64,000 bases of DNA from an uncultured Bacilli bacterium (GTDB lineage Bacteria > Bacillota_I > Bacilli_A > RF39 > UBA660), in NCBI GenBank assembly GCA_934122395.1, contig CAKOWQ010000001.1, forward strand, positions 248,001 to 312,000. The letters run 5' to 3'. Shown one piece after another: positions 1-8,451 of the stretch. The notes under the pieces are model-generated. The model had not been told where the DNA came from, did no database searches, and saw only the letters and a program-made list of their open reading frames with translations. Within the stretch, counting starts at the first letter, position 1. Every line of letters begins with the position of its first letter. Made by a program: the position numbers and the translations under genes.

Positions 1-178
1 TTTTTTGCTTTTCTATATACTTAACTACTTTTCCTAAAGCATAAGAAGAATTATCTTTTACTATTTCTATTACTACGACATCACCTTTTAATGTATTAGG
101 AACAAAAACTATTTTTTCATTTATTTTAGCAATTCCTCTTCCAAAATGATCTAATTTTTCTATTACTACTCGGTTCAT
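1..178 (-). CDS. N-terminus of a TRAM-domain RNA methyltransferase (partial)
   Basis: Only the first 59 codons lie in the window; the gene runs off the left edge. The visible peptide starts MNRVVIEKLDHFGRGIAKIN and continues with VFVPNTLKGD. This matches the TRAM RNA-binding domain that opens RlmD/RumA-type 23S rRNA (uracil-5) methyltransferases, where the pattern is DHxGRGIA followed by VPxxLxGD. The catalytic SAM domain is outside the window, so the exact substrate is unknown. I chose the ATG at 178 because a GAGG ribosome binding site lies 9 bases upstream; an in-frame ATG at 193 is possible. The gene is divergent from the germination operon. Confidence 0.6.
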   Translation of the reverse strand, partial: MNRVVIEKLDHFGRGIAKINEKIVFVPNTLKGDVVVIEIVKDNSSYALGKVVKYIEKQK

Positions 179-254
179 ATTTATCAGCCTCATATTAATT
201 ATAACGTATAAACTGAAATAAAAAAACTAATAATATTATTAATGGTGAAGACTT

Positions 255-1673
255 ATGAATAATTTAATAAATGATATAAAAAATAAATGTGGTAATAGTA
301 GTGATATAGTTATAAGAAGTATTGATACCTACTCTAGTACAGTAACAATTATATTTAACGAAGTACTATGTAGTGGTGATGATATAAATGATTTTTTATT
401 AAAGAAGATTACTAAATTAATTAATGTTCCTACTAAAGATACATACTCCTTAATCATAAATTCTATACCTTTAAGTAATGTAAAAGAATTGGATGACGTA
501 AATAGTGTTATCGATTATATATTTAAAGGCTTTTGTATTGTTTTAGTAGACAAGAATTTTATTGCAGTAGAAGTTAAAGCTAGGCTTGATAGAGGAATAA
601 ATACTACTGATAGTGAAGTTTCTATTATTGGTCCTAAAGATGCTTTTAATGAAAATTTTAATACTAACGTTGGATTAATTAGAAGAAGAATTAGAAGTAA
701 TAACTTATATTTAAAAACTTTATTTATTGGAAAGAATAGCAATACTAAAGTTGGGGTTTGCTATATGAATAATATTGCTAATGATGAGTTAATTACAAAG
801 ATAATGAAAAAACTAGAAGAAATAAATATCGATGGAATAATTGATTCTGGTTATATAAGAGAACGTATTATTAAAAAAGATCACTTATTTCCAGTTATTA
901 ATATAACAGAACGACCTGATACAGTATCTCAAGCTTTATTAGAAGGAAAAGTTGCAATTGTTGTTGATAACTCTCCTTACGTATTAATTATTCCTACTTT
1001 CTTTATAGATTTTTTACACACTCCTGATGATTATTATCAAAAACCAATAAATGCATCTTTTATTAGAATAATTAGGTTGATTGGATTTATAATTGCAATA
1101 TTTTTACCTGCTTATTACGTAAGTGTTACTACTCATAATACCTCTTCGATTCCTATTAACTTATTAGTTAATTTTACATCACAAAGATTAACTGTACCCT
1201 TTCCTGCTTTTATAGAAGCTATTTTGATGATTATAAGTTTTGAAATATTAAGAGAAAGTGATACTAGAATACCTTCTAAAATGGGAACATCAGTATCAAT
1301 ACTAGGTGGATTAGTTATTGGAGATGCTGCAGTTAATGCCGGTATTATTTCTCCTATTATGATAATAGTAGTAGCAATAAGTGCGATAAGTGGATTAATA
1401 TTTACAAGTAATGCCTTATCACAAGCAATTAGATATTATCGTATTTTCCTATTAATTATTGCAACATTTTTTGGTATTTATGGAATATTTATTGGACTCG
1501 TTTTATTAGTTACTAAACTTTGCAGTATTACTAGTTTTGGCTTTCCTTATATGGCACCATTATCTCCTATTATTAAATCTGAATTAAATGATGCGGTTAT
1601 AAGAGTTAAAGGCAAAAGACTTCGTAAAAGGAATCCCCTTTTAACTGATAAAAACATTATAAGGGAGCGATAA
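255..1673 (+). CDS. gerA: GerA-family spore germinant receptor, A subunit
   Basis: The 472-residue protein has the GerA/SpoVAF layout. A soluble N-terminal half of about 240 residues contains the SIIGPKDAFNENFNTNVGLI motif and the ERPDTVSQALLEGKVAI segment. A C-terminal half follows with about five membrane helices and the PFPAFIEA and SKMGTSVSILGGLVIGDAAV segments. In spores this subunit sits in the inner membrane and senses nutrient germinants with the B and C subunits. The ATG at 255 follows GGTGAAG at 244-250. The next gene starts one base after the stop, so the three ger genes form an operon. The order here is A-C-B rather than the more common A-B-C. Confidence 0.93.
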   Translation: MNNLINDIKNKCGNSSDIVIRSIDTYSSTVTIIFNEVLCSGDDINDFLLKKITKLINVPTKDTYSLIINSIPLSNVKELDDVNSVIDYIFKGFCIVLVDKNFIAVEVKARLDRGINTTDSEVSIIGPKDAFNENFNTNVGLIRRRIRSNNLYLKTLFIGKNSNTKVGVCYMNNIANDELITKIMKKLEEINIDGIIDSGYIRERIIKKDHLFPVINITERPDTVSQALLEGKVAIVVDNSPYVLIIPTFFIDFLHTPDDYYQKPINASFIRIIRLIGFIIAIFLPAYYVSVTTHNTSSIPINLLVNFTSQRLTVPFPAFIEAILMIISFEILRESDTRIPSKMGTSVSILGGLVIGDAAVNAGIISPIMIIVVAISAISGLIFTSNALSQAIRYYRIFLLIIATFFGIYGIFIGLVLLVTKLCSITSFGFPYMAPLSPIIKSELNDAVIRVKGKRLRKRNPLLTDKNIIRER

Positions 1674-1674
1674 G

Positions 1675-2670
1675 ATGAAATATATAAAATTATTAGTATT
1701 AATTCTTTTAATTGTTTTTACTACTGGTTGTGTTAGTTATAGTGAATTAAATGAACTAGGAATTGTTGATATGATTTTAATTGATAAAGATAATAATCAA
1801 TATGTTGTATCTTTAAATATGTTAACGCCTACTGAGGATGATTTAAAAAGTAATAAAGTTTATACTACTAGTGATAAATCTTTAGATAAGTGTTTAACTA
1901 ATTTGTATTTAGAATCAAATAAAAAAATATCTTTTTCCCATTTAGAATTAATTTTATTTACTACTAATTTAGAAAAAGATGACTATGATGAAGTTATTAA
2001 TCTATTCCTTAATAGGAGTGATTCTAGAAACACCTTTAGTACAGTTATTACTAATCCTAAAACTAATCTTGAAAATTATAAAAAAAATGATGTTAATAAC
2101 TTAATTAATATTAATCATGAGAATGAAGGAATAGTTGCAATTAAGCAATTTGATGATGTTGTAAAAGATATCCTAGAAATTAAAAATAGTTATATACCTA
2201 AAATAGATGATAAGGATTCAATTAAAATAGATGGGTACTACTCTATTTATAATGAAAATAAGTTGCTTACTAAGGATGAAAGTATTGGTTATAACTTTAT
2301 TACTGATAATATTATAAAGAACGAGTTTGAGGTAAATGATATTAATTTTAAGATAAATTATTCTAAGACAAATTTAAAAATAAATAAGAATAAGATAAAT
2401 ATTAATATTACTAGTACTTATCAAATAATGAGTAATAATACTAAAATAAAAGATGATAAAGAGTTAGATTTATTATTTCAAGAAGGAGTAAAAAAATATA
2501 TAAATAGTTATCTTGCACTAGATAATTATAACTACTTTAGTAATCTTTTAAAAAAGTATGATTATAAATATTACAAAAATAATAAAGATATCAAGTTTAA
2601 ATTCAACATTAAGATAAGTTCTAATAAAATAAATAATTCTAATATTAAAGGAGATGATAGTTATGAATAA
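1675..2670 (+). CDS. gerC: Ger(x)C-type germination lipoprotein
   Basis: The 331-residue protein begins with a lipoprotein signal peptide whose lipobox is FTTGC, giving a lipidated Cys at residue 19. The following YSELNELGIVDMILID stretch matches the conserved start of Ger(x)C proteins (xxELxxxxIVxxxGID). GerC proteins are lipoproteins of the spore inner membrane needed for germinant receptor function. The body is rich in Asn and Lys and more divergent than GerA. AAGGGAG at 1661-1667 precedes the ATG. The 3' end overlaps the gerB start by 8 bases, which suggests translational coupling. Confidence 0.85.
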   Translation: MKYIKLLVLILLIVFTTGCVSYSELNELGIVDMILIDKDNNQYVVSLNMLTPTEDDLKSNKVYTTSDKSLDKCLTNLYLESNKKISFSHLELILFTTNLEKDDYDEVINLFLNRSDSRNTFSTVITNPKTNLENYKKNDVNNLININHENEGIVAIKQFDDVVKDILEIKNSYIPKIDDKDSIKIDGYYSIYNENKLLTKDESIGYNFITDNIIKNEFEVNDINFKINYSKTNLKINKNKININITSTYQIMSNNTKIKDDKELDLLFQEGVKKYINSYLALDNYNYFSNLLKKYDYKYYKNNKDIKFKFNIKISSNKINNSNIKGDDSYE

Positions 2671-3724
2671 TGATAGTAAAATTTCTCCTTTAGGCATATC
2701 TTTCTTATCCACTTTCTTATATCGTTCTTTTTATATAATTGGTCTATTTAATTTAATTATTTCTATATCTAAAAATGATTCTATATTTAGTGTTATCTTG
2801 GGAAGTATATTTGGACTTATTTTAGTTAAGTGTTATTTCTATATTAATGATAAAATGCCTAGTAAAAATATATTTGAAAAAATTAATGCCTCGTTTCCTA
2901 AAGTAATTGCTAAAGTATTTATCTTTATTTTAATTCTATTATTTATTCTTATTTCTTCTTATATTTTGTATAACCTATCACTATTTATTAATTATAATCT
3001 TTTAAATGATATTAATATTCTTCCTATAAGTATTCTTCTTGTTTTATCTTGTGTTTATTTATCTAGTAAAGGTATTAATACAATTACAAGAACTAGTGGT
3101 ATATTTATTTTCATCTTAATATTTCTAGTAATAATTTCATTAGTTGCACTTCTAAACTATAGCAATCCAGTTAATTTGTATCCACCTCTTACAAATAAAT
3201 TTTTTAATATTTATGAGGGTTCAATATATTATAGTATTTTGAGTGTTACGCCATTATTTCTTTTATTAATAATTCCTAAAGATAAAATTGAGTGTAATAG
3301 AAAGTATTCTAAGTATATGATAACTGCTTATATTGTTAATTCAGTTTATGTTCTTATAAGTTTTATTTTAGTAATATCTATTCTTGGAATTAAATTAACT
3401 AGTATTTTAAATTACCCAGACATTATCGTATTACAAAAGGTATCACTACTTAACTTTATTGAACGTATTGAAGATATTATTTCTTTTAAGTTTATGTTTG
3501 ATGGCTTTTTAACAATTGCAGTTACAATATTTTATATAAAAGAAGGTATTATTTCATTATTTAAGATTAAACCGCATAACAATATAGTTATAATTCCTGG
3601 ATTAATTATTCTTATTATAAGTATTTATTTATCTAGTCTTAGTCTTAAAATGATTATTTGGTTATTACTACCTATTCTAGTTATTCACTTCTTTTTGATG
3701 TTATTTATTAGGAAAAAAACATAA
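2663..3724 (+). CDS. gerB: Spore germination permease, GerB subunit
   Basis: The 353-residue integral membrane protein has about ten hydrophobic helices and belongs to the GerB endospore germination permease family (APC superfamily). Features seen are an N-terminal ISPLGISFLSTFLYR segment and a central YPPLTNKFFNIYEGS segment, equivalent to the PLLxxGxxPIxxG region of GerB. It would form the receptor's B subunit and probably binds the germinant. An ATG at 2654 is possible, but it is contiguous with the AAAGGAG site; the ATG at 2663 gives normal spacing of 9 bases. It is the last gene of the operon and is followed by the hairpin at 3789-3827. Confidence 0.88.
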   Translation: MNNDSKISPLGISFLSTFLYRSFYIIGLFNLIISISKNDSIFSVILGSIFGLILVKCYFYINDKMPSKNIFEKINASFPKVIAKVFIFILILLFILISSYILYNLSLFINYNLLNDINILPISILLVLSCVYLSSKGINTITRTSGIFIFILIFLVIISLVALLNYSNPVNLYPPLTNKFFNIYEGSIYYSILSVTPLFLLLIIPKDKIECNRKYSKYMITAYIVNSVYVLISFILVISILGIKLTSILNYPDIIVLQKVSLLNFIERIEDIISFKFMFDGFLTIAVTIFYIKEGIISLFKIKPHNNIVIIPGLIILIISIYLSSLSLKMIIWLLLPILVIHFFLMLFIRKKT

Positions 3725-3788
3725 ATCTTTCACGTTAGTTTCACAAAAGATTATTAGAATATAGTTGTATTGATTAAGTCAATATAGT

Positions 3789-3827
3789 AAAAGACTTACT
3801 GAACTCTCACCCAGTAGGTCTTTTTTT
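3789..3827. terminator. Bidirectional terminator between gerB and sigE
   Basis: The inverted repeat GACTTACTG / CAGTAGGTC (9 bp with one G-U pair) has seven T on the plus side and four on the minus side. It separates two convergent genes and can end both the ger operon and the sigE transcript. Confidence 0.85.
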
Positions 3828-3828
3828 C

Positions 3829-4521
3829 TTAGTAATTTCTAACAATGTTTTTTATTTTCTTTATAACTTTTTTTTCAATTCTTGATATATATGATTGACT
3901 TATTCCTAAAAGCTTTGCTACATCTTTTTGAGTCATTTCTTCACCTGATATTAAACCATATCTTAAAACCATTATTTCCCTATCTCTTGGATCTAATCTA
4001 TTAATCTCTTCAATTACTATTCTTTTATCAATATCTTCTTCTAATCCTCTTGTTACAATATCAGGGTCAGTTCCTAGGATATCTTCTAAATGTAATTCGT
4101 TCCCATCAGGGTCATAACTTAAAGATTCATCAAAACTAACTTCTGTTTTTATTTTCTTATTTTTTCTTAAATACATAAGTATTTCATTATCTATACATCT
4201 AGATGCATAAGTTGCTAGTTTAATATTTTTATCCATACTGTAGGTTTTTATTCCTTTAATTAGACCAATCGTACCTATACTTACTAAATCTTCTAAATCT
4301 ACCTTGGTATTTTCATACTTTTTAGCTAAGAATACGACTAATCTTAAGTTATGTTCAATTAATTTATCTCTTGCTGTTATATCTCCATCATTAGATAACA
4401 TTAAATAATATTCTTCCATTTCTTTAGATAAAGGTTCTGGTAATTTATCTGTTGCACCTACATAAAATAAAACACTACTTAATTCTAATAAATCCCCTAT
4501 TAATAATAAAATACTTATCAT
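3829..4521 (-). CDS. sigE: Sporulation sigma factor SigE (pro-sigmaE)
   Basis: The 230-residue sigma-70 factor contains region 2 (ERNLRLVV-like EHNLRLVVFLAKK, LVSIGTIGLIKGI, LATYASRCIDNEILMYLR) and region 4 with the helix-turn-helix QKDVAKLLGISQSYISRIEK. The ILGTDPDIV segment is typical of SigE. A hydrophobic N-terminal extension of about 20 residues precedes FYVGATDKLPEPLS, which corresponds to the pro-sequence and cleavage region of B. subtilis pro-sigmaE. SigE drives mother-cell transcription after engulfment begins. Its ATG overlaps the stop of the upstream protease gene (ATGA), which fits SpoIIGA being its processing protease. Confidence 0.92.
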   Translation of the reverse strand: MISILLLIGDLLELSSVLFYVGATDKLPEPLSKEMEEYYLMLSNDGDITARDKLIEHNLRLVVFLAKKYENTKVDLEDLVSIGTIGLIKGIKTYSMDKNIKLATYASRCIDNEILMYLRKNKKIKTEVSFDESLSYDPDGNELHLEDILGTDPDIVTRGLEEDIDKRIVIEEINRLDPRDREIMVLRYGLISGEEMTQKDVAKLLGISQSYISRIEKKVIKKIKNIVRNY

Positions 4522-5300
4522 TTTATTCCTCCTATTATTTCATTATTTAAAAGCATATCTACACCTTCCATTTTGAATTTAATGATACCTACTAATACAT
4601 TTTTTACTTCGTAATTATTATCAATTACTATTTTGTTAGCAACAAAACATTTTAAAATACTTTTACCACTTGCAGTTTCATAAGGAACTAAAATACTTTC
4701 TTCATAATCAATATTTATTTTATTAGTACTTATTAAAATAATTGGTCGTTTTTTGTAGGGATCATAAAGTTTATTTCCAGTATCTAAATAAGCATTAAAT
4801 TTATATATGTTATTTTTGTAATAGACATCTACCTTGTAATAATTATTAAAATTTATTTTCATTTGCTTCATACTTTTAATATAACTATATATTATAAAAG
4901 GACTTATTATTAAAAGTACTATTATGTTTATTTCCATACCATTACTAATAAACATTAATCCATTGTTATGATAGTTTATTTGAACATCTAATAAGTATAT
5001 GCCACCTCCTAGAATAATACTTGATAGATACAAATAAAGAAGATTATTAAAGAAATATTTAAAGTTCTTATACGAGAAAGTTATTAATACCATTAAGATA
5101 CTTATTAACATTTTAATGATAAATAGCCTGATATTATTAAGTTTTATAAATAAAAGTAAGATTGATATACCCCCAGTAATACTTCCTAGAATTATTCTAT
5201 AAAACTTAACATTTCTCTTTAGAACTATTGAAACTGATAAAAGTAATAAAAAGTCCATGGCAATATTTAAAAACAATACTAAATCTACATATATTTTCAA
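4518..5300 (-). CDS. spoIIGA: SpoIIGA, aspartic protease that processes pro-sigmaE
   Basis: The N-terminal half holds about five membrane helices. The C-terminal domain has the retroviral-type aspartic protease motif AYLDTGNKLYDP, followed by KRPIILIS. In Bacilli, SpoIIGA is embedded in the sporulation septum and cleaves pro-SigE. I place the start at a TTG (5300) because GGTGGTG lies just upstream and the protein then begins KIYVDLVLFLNIAMDFLLL, as in the family. An in-frame ATG at 5336 would add 12 residues. The gene overlaps sigE by 4 bases. Confidence 0.9.
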   Translation of the reverse strand: MKIYVDLVLFLNIAMDFLLLLSVSIVLKRNVKFYRIILGSITGGISILLLFIKLNNIRLFIIKMLISILMVLITFSYKNFKYFFNNLLYLYLSSIILGGGIYLLDVQINYHNNGLMFISNGMEINIIVLLIISPFIIYSYIKSMKQMKINFNNYYKVDVYYKNNIYKFNAYLDTGNKLYDPYKKRPIILISTNKINIDYEESILVPYETASGKSILKCFVANKIVIDNNYEVKNVLVGIIKFKMEGVDMLLNNEIIGGIK

Positions 5301-5325
5301 GTTATCACCACCAAGAATATAATAT

Positions 5326-5349
5326 AAAAAAGACACATTAAATTGTGTC
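5326..5349 (-). terminator. Terminator upstream of spoIIGA
   Basis: A GACACA / TGTGTC hairpin followed by six T on the minus strand ends the transcript of the NodB-fold gene. It shows that spoIIGA-sigE has its own promoter. Confidence 0.75.
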
Positions 5350-5359
5350 GATATTTGTA

Positions 5360-6214
5360 CTATTCTTTTAATAAATCACTTAATAAAAACATTTTATATC
5401 CTTTTTGATTTAGATAGTTTAGGATGGACGAAAGTTCCCTTATTGTATTTATATCATTATTTAGACTTATAATAGAGCCACTTGTTACTGTATTTTTTAT
5501 ATCATTATACGGAAAAGATGAAGTTATAATATTAGGAATTATCGAATGCATTTTATTTTTTTTGCAGTTGTTTATTAATTCTTGATTATCAGATTCACTA
5601 TAACAGTATTTTAACTTTTCACCAATTAGTGCTTTAACATTTTTATTTATCTTTTTTACATCTCTAGGATTATATTCTTTATCTAATAGTTCTAGTTCAT
5701 GACCATTTAAATAAATTTTTTCAAGTATATCAACATCATTATCTAATAAATCTTGATTTACAAAGAAAGTTACTTTAACGTTTTTATTTTTTAAATTATC
5801 TAATATTGTATCAATATATGATGTAGTATTTAATTTAAAAATTAAACTTATCTTTTGTTCATTACCATTACCACCAACAATAAATTTATCATAATTATTA
5901 TTTGTAGTTATAACAGGACTAACTTCTTCAAATACCAATAAATTTTCATCAAAAGAACCGTATTTTTTCATTTTTTCATAACTTTTATCTATATCTACTT
6001 TAATACCATTTACACCTGGAATGATATTATTATTTATTAATACTGCATCTTTAGAATCTTGTTCATAATTTGCTACTACACTTTTTATCTGTTTCATAAT
6101 AGGATCATTTCTTTTAACAATATCTACTGCACTGTCTGTATAATAAAAACTGAAACAAATTAGAGATAAAGCTCCAACAAAAGAAAAAAATTTCTTTAAC
6201 ATATACCTATTCAC
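5360..6214 (-). CDS. NodB-fold (polysaccharide deacetylase-like) protein, likely inactive
   Basis: The 284-residue protein has an N-terminal signal or anchor helix and a C-terminal NodB-like domain. The pattern ISLIFKLN, then ILDNLKNKNVKVTFFV, then INGHELELL-type (LNGHELELL), aligns with the TFDDGP, ILxxLKxxxVKATFFV and HELGNHT motifs of polysaccharide deacetylases. The metal-binding Asp pair of motif 1 is replaced (IFKLN) and the second His of the HxxxH motif is missing. The usual deacetylation of peptidoglycan or chitin-like polymers is therefore unlikely. It lies next to spoIIGA-sigE, so a structural role in envelope or spore development is possible, but this is inference. Confidence 0.6.
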   Translation of the reverse strand: MNRYMLKKFFSFVGALSLICFSFYYTDSAVDIVKRNDPIMKQIKSVVANYEQDSKDAVLINNNIIPGVNGIKVDIDKSYEKMKKYGSFDENLLVFEEVSPVITTNNNYDKFIVGGNGNEQKISLIFKLNTTSYIDTILDNLKNKNVKVTFFVNQDLLDNDVDILEKIYLNGHELELLDKEYNPRDVKKINKNVKALIGEKLKYCYSESDNQELINNCKKNKMHSIIPNIITSSFPYNDIKNTVTSGSIISLNNDINTIRELSSILNYLNQKGYKMFLLSDLLKE

Positions 6215-6256
6215 CTATAAAAGTATATGAAAAGAAATTATGTATTTTTACAAATT

Positions 6257-7189
6257 TTATAAATTAGCTAAAAATAGTTCAAAGGCAAGTTTAGGATCAC
6301 TACTACCACTTTTAATTATGTAATCCAAGTCAGCTAATTTATTCAAGTTTTCCATAAGAACTTTAGAAGAATAATTATATCCTTTCTCAATAGCTAGTTT
6401 TACTCTATATGGATGAATTTTTAGTTTACTTGCAATCTCTATTTCACTATATCTTTCACTAAGAAACACTTTAGATTGATACATTAATCTAAATTGATCC
6501 GCTACCATAATGATTATTTTGCTTATGTCTTCTCCTTTAGATGTTAACTCCTTGGTAATAGAAAATGCTTTAGATTTGTTTTTTTGAACAATACTATCTA
6601 TAAGAGCAAAGATATTATCACCGCTTAACTTTAATACAGCTTCTTTTATATCATCTATGGTTATTTCTTTTTTTTCTAATTTATAACATTTAAGTTTTTC
6701 TATTTCATTGATAATTCTTTCATTATCATTATCGCAATAGCTAATTAAATAACGAATAGTTTTAATATCCATCTTATAATCCTCTAAATGTTTTTTTATT
6801 ATATCTTCTATTGTTATTTCTCCGCCTAGAATATATTTTTTATCAATTAGTTTTACTAGTTTTTTTCTTGTATCTAATTTGTCACATATCAAAATAAGTA
6901 TATTATCTTCGCTTGGATTATTTAAATATCTTTCTAATTCTTCTTCATTATGGACTGGTGCACCTTTTGGTTTAGATGAAGTTAAAAAATAAGCATTATC
7001 ACATATAACCACTTTATTACTTGACAAAAAATTGTAAGTGTCTAAGTCTTCTATAGCAACACTTATAGGAGTTTCTAATAGGTCATACTTAATTATCATA
7101 TCTTTACTTAATTTATTAGTCTTTAGTATTTCATCGATTTTAGTATTTATAACAACGTAATCACTTGATTCAATTATATAAGTATGCAT
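6257..7189 (-). CDS. holA: DNA polymerase III delta subunit
   Basis: The 310-residue protein matches HolA (clamp-loader delta subunit), which opens the sliding clamp with the other clamp-loader subunits. Seen are the early YxLxxxxDYVVxxKIDEIL region, a central SGDNIFALIDSIVQKNKSKAF stretch typical of delta, and the C-terminal HPYRVKLAIEKGYNYS and LADLDYIIKSGSSDPKLAFELFL segments. GGAGG lies 6 bases before the ATG at 7189; an upstream in-frame ATG (7213) has no comparable site. It begins the downstream half of a housekeeping group with truB and miaB. Confidence 0.85.
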   Translation of the reverse strand: MHTYIIESSDYVVINTKIDEILKTNKLSKDMIIKYDLLETPISVAIEDLDTYNFLSSNKVVICDNAYFLTSSKPKGAPVHNEEELERYLNNPSEDNILILICDKLDTRKKLVKLIDKKYILGGEITIEDIIKKHLEDYKMDIKTIRYLISYCDNDNERIINEIEKLKCYKLEKKEITIDDIKEAVLKLSGDNIFALIDSIVQKNKSKAFSITKELTSKGEDISKIIIMVADQFRLMYQSKVFLSERYSEIEIASKLKIHPYRVKLAIEKGYNYSSKVLMENLNKLADLDYIIKSGSSDPKLAFELFLANL

Positions 7190-7221
7190 ATTACTCCTCC
7201 ACTTCTTAATCATTATAACAT

Positions 7222-7254
7222 AAAAAAAGATAAAATATAAATCTACTTTATCTT
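7222..7254 (-). terminator. Terminator of the truB transcript
   Basis: An AAGATAAA / TTTATCTT inverted repeat with seven T follows on the minus strand and overlaps the truB stop codon. The arms are AT-only apart from one G-C pair, so strength is uncertain. Confidence 0.6.
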
Positions 7255-8102
7255 AATACTTTTATTGGTTTCACTTTAGTTGTATCCTTATCATATACTT
7301 TATAGATAGCAAGTACTTCATCTTTATTAGTAAAAACAATTATATCATCTTTATATCTATTTTCTAAGATTCTACCATTTAATACTTTATTAGCAATAAA
7401 ATCATCGACTTCAATAGTTGTATAATTACTTAAGCAATCTTTTATAGGTATTACTTTATAATTATTATCTTTTATCTCATCGATTGTGTAACTATCTTCT
7501 ATTTTGTAATTACCTTGTTTGGTTCTAATTAATTCTTTCATAGAACAAGGTATGCCTAGCTTTATACCTATATCTCTTATTAAACTTCTTATATAGGTTC
7601 CTTTACTTACTGTAACTTTAAATGAAAATTCGTCGTTATCAAAAGTTAAAAGTTCAATATTAAATATTTCTATTTCTCTTTTAGGGATTTCTACTTCTTC
7701 ACCTTTTCTAGCATATTCATATAATCTTTTACCTGCTACTTTAACGGCTGAATATTTTGGAACTTCTTGTATCATTTTACCAACAAAAGAATCTAATACT
7801 TGTTTTAATTTTTCTTCATCTATAACATAGTCTTTTACTTCATCAAGTACTTTTCCTGTTACATCTAAAGTATCAGTTAATATTCCAAATTGTACTGTTG
7901 CTATATATTCTTTAGTATCATTAACTAAGAAGTCTACTATTTTAACGCCTTTATTTATGGCAATAGCAAGAAGACCTGTTGCTATAGGATCCAAAGTACC
8001 AGTATGTCCCACGCTTCTAGTATTAAGTGTTTTACATACAATATTAACGACATCTCTACTAGTCATATCTTTTGGTTTATTTACTAATATAATTCCATCC
8101 AT
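7248..8102 (-). CDS. truB: tRNA pseudouridine(55) synthase
   Basis: The 284-residue protein has the TruB signatures: GIILVNKPKDMTSRDVV at the start, then GHTGTLDPIATGLL with the catalytic Asp, then KYSAVKVAGKRLYEYARKG and GTYIRSLIRDIG. It makes pseudouridine 55 in the T-loop of tRNAs. The C-terminal part is a short RNA-binding domain. The ATG at 8102 follows AGGTAAATT. It lies 10 bases downstream of the ylbF-like gene. Confidence 0.95.
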   Translation of the reverse strand: MDGIILVNKPKDMTSRDVVNIVCKTLNTRSVGHTGTLDPIATGLLAIAINKGVKIVDFLVNDTKEYIATVQFGILTDTLDVTGKVLDEVKDYVIDEEKLKQVLDSFVGKMIQEVPKYSAVKVAGKRLYEYARKGEEVEIPKREIEIFNIELLTFDNDEFSFKVTVSKGTYIRSLIRDIGIKLGIPCSMKELIRTKQGNYKIEDSYTIDEIKDNNYKVIPIKDCLSNYTTIEVDDFIANKVLNGRILENRYKDDIIVFTNKDEVLAIYKVYDKDTTKVKPIKVLR

Positions 8103-8112
8103 AATTTACCTC

Positions 8113-8451
8113 TTAATTAGTAAGATCATTTATATATTTTTCTAATTTTTCTTTAACTAATAAAATACTGTTATTTAAGTCTTCTTGCAAATAAGTATAT
8201 TCTAAATATATGGGATACTCTTTTAATTTATTTAGTTTTTCTTTTATTTCATTATCTATATCTTTTATATCGTTACCTAAAGCTTCTTCCTTAACTAGTT
8301 TTTGTTGTAAGGTTTTAACTTCACTTATTAGATTGGTTATCTCTTTATTATTATGCATTTTTTTTACTAATAATTGATACTTTTTATATTCATCACTGCT
8401 TTCAATAATAGTGATTATATCATCTATACCATCTAATAAATTATTTTTCAT
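8113..8451 (-). CDS. YlbF/YmcA-family protein
   Basis: The 112-residue protein is mostly coiled helix and matches the YlbF/YmcA (DUF964) family, with an EYKKYQLLVKKMHNNKEITNLISEVKTLQQKLVKEEALG core. In B. subtilis, YlbF, YmcA and YaaT form a complex that affects RNase Y activity, competence, biofilm and sporulation decisions. Its start overlaps the miaB stop by 11 bases, so the genes are probably translated together. In B. subtilis ymcA lies next to miaB (ymcB), so this is probably the YmcA orthologue. Confidence 0.8.
   Translation of the reverse strand: MKNNLLDGIDDIITIIESSDEYKKYQLLVKKMHNNKEITNLISEVKTLQQKLVKEEALGNDIKDIDNEIKEKLNKLKEYPIYLEYTYLQEDLNNSILLVKEKLEKYINDLTN

Noticed and set aside
191..197. 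SigG-like -10 element CATATTA before the ger operon
   Set aside because: No matching -35 (GHATR) is found at 17-18 bases upstream, and the site overlaps the start of the divergent gene.
5343..5351. Spo0A box (TGTCGAT) upstream of spoIIGA
   Set aside because: It matches only six of seven consensus bases and lies inside the terminator hairpin, so chance is likely.
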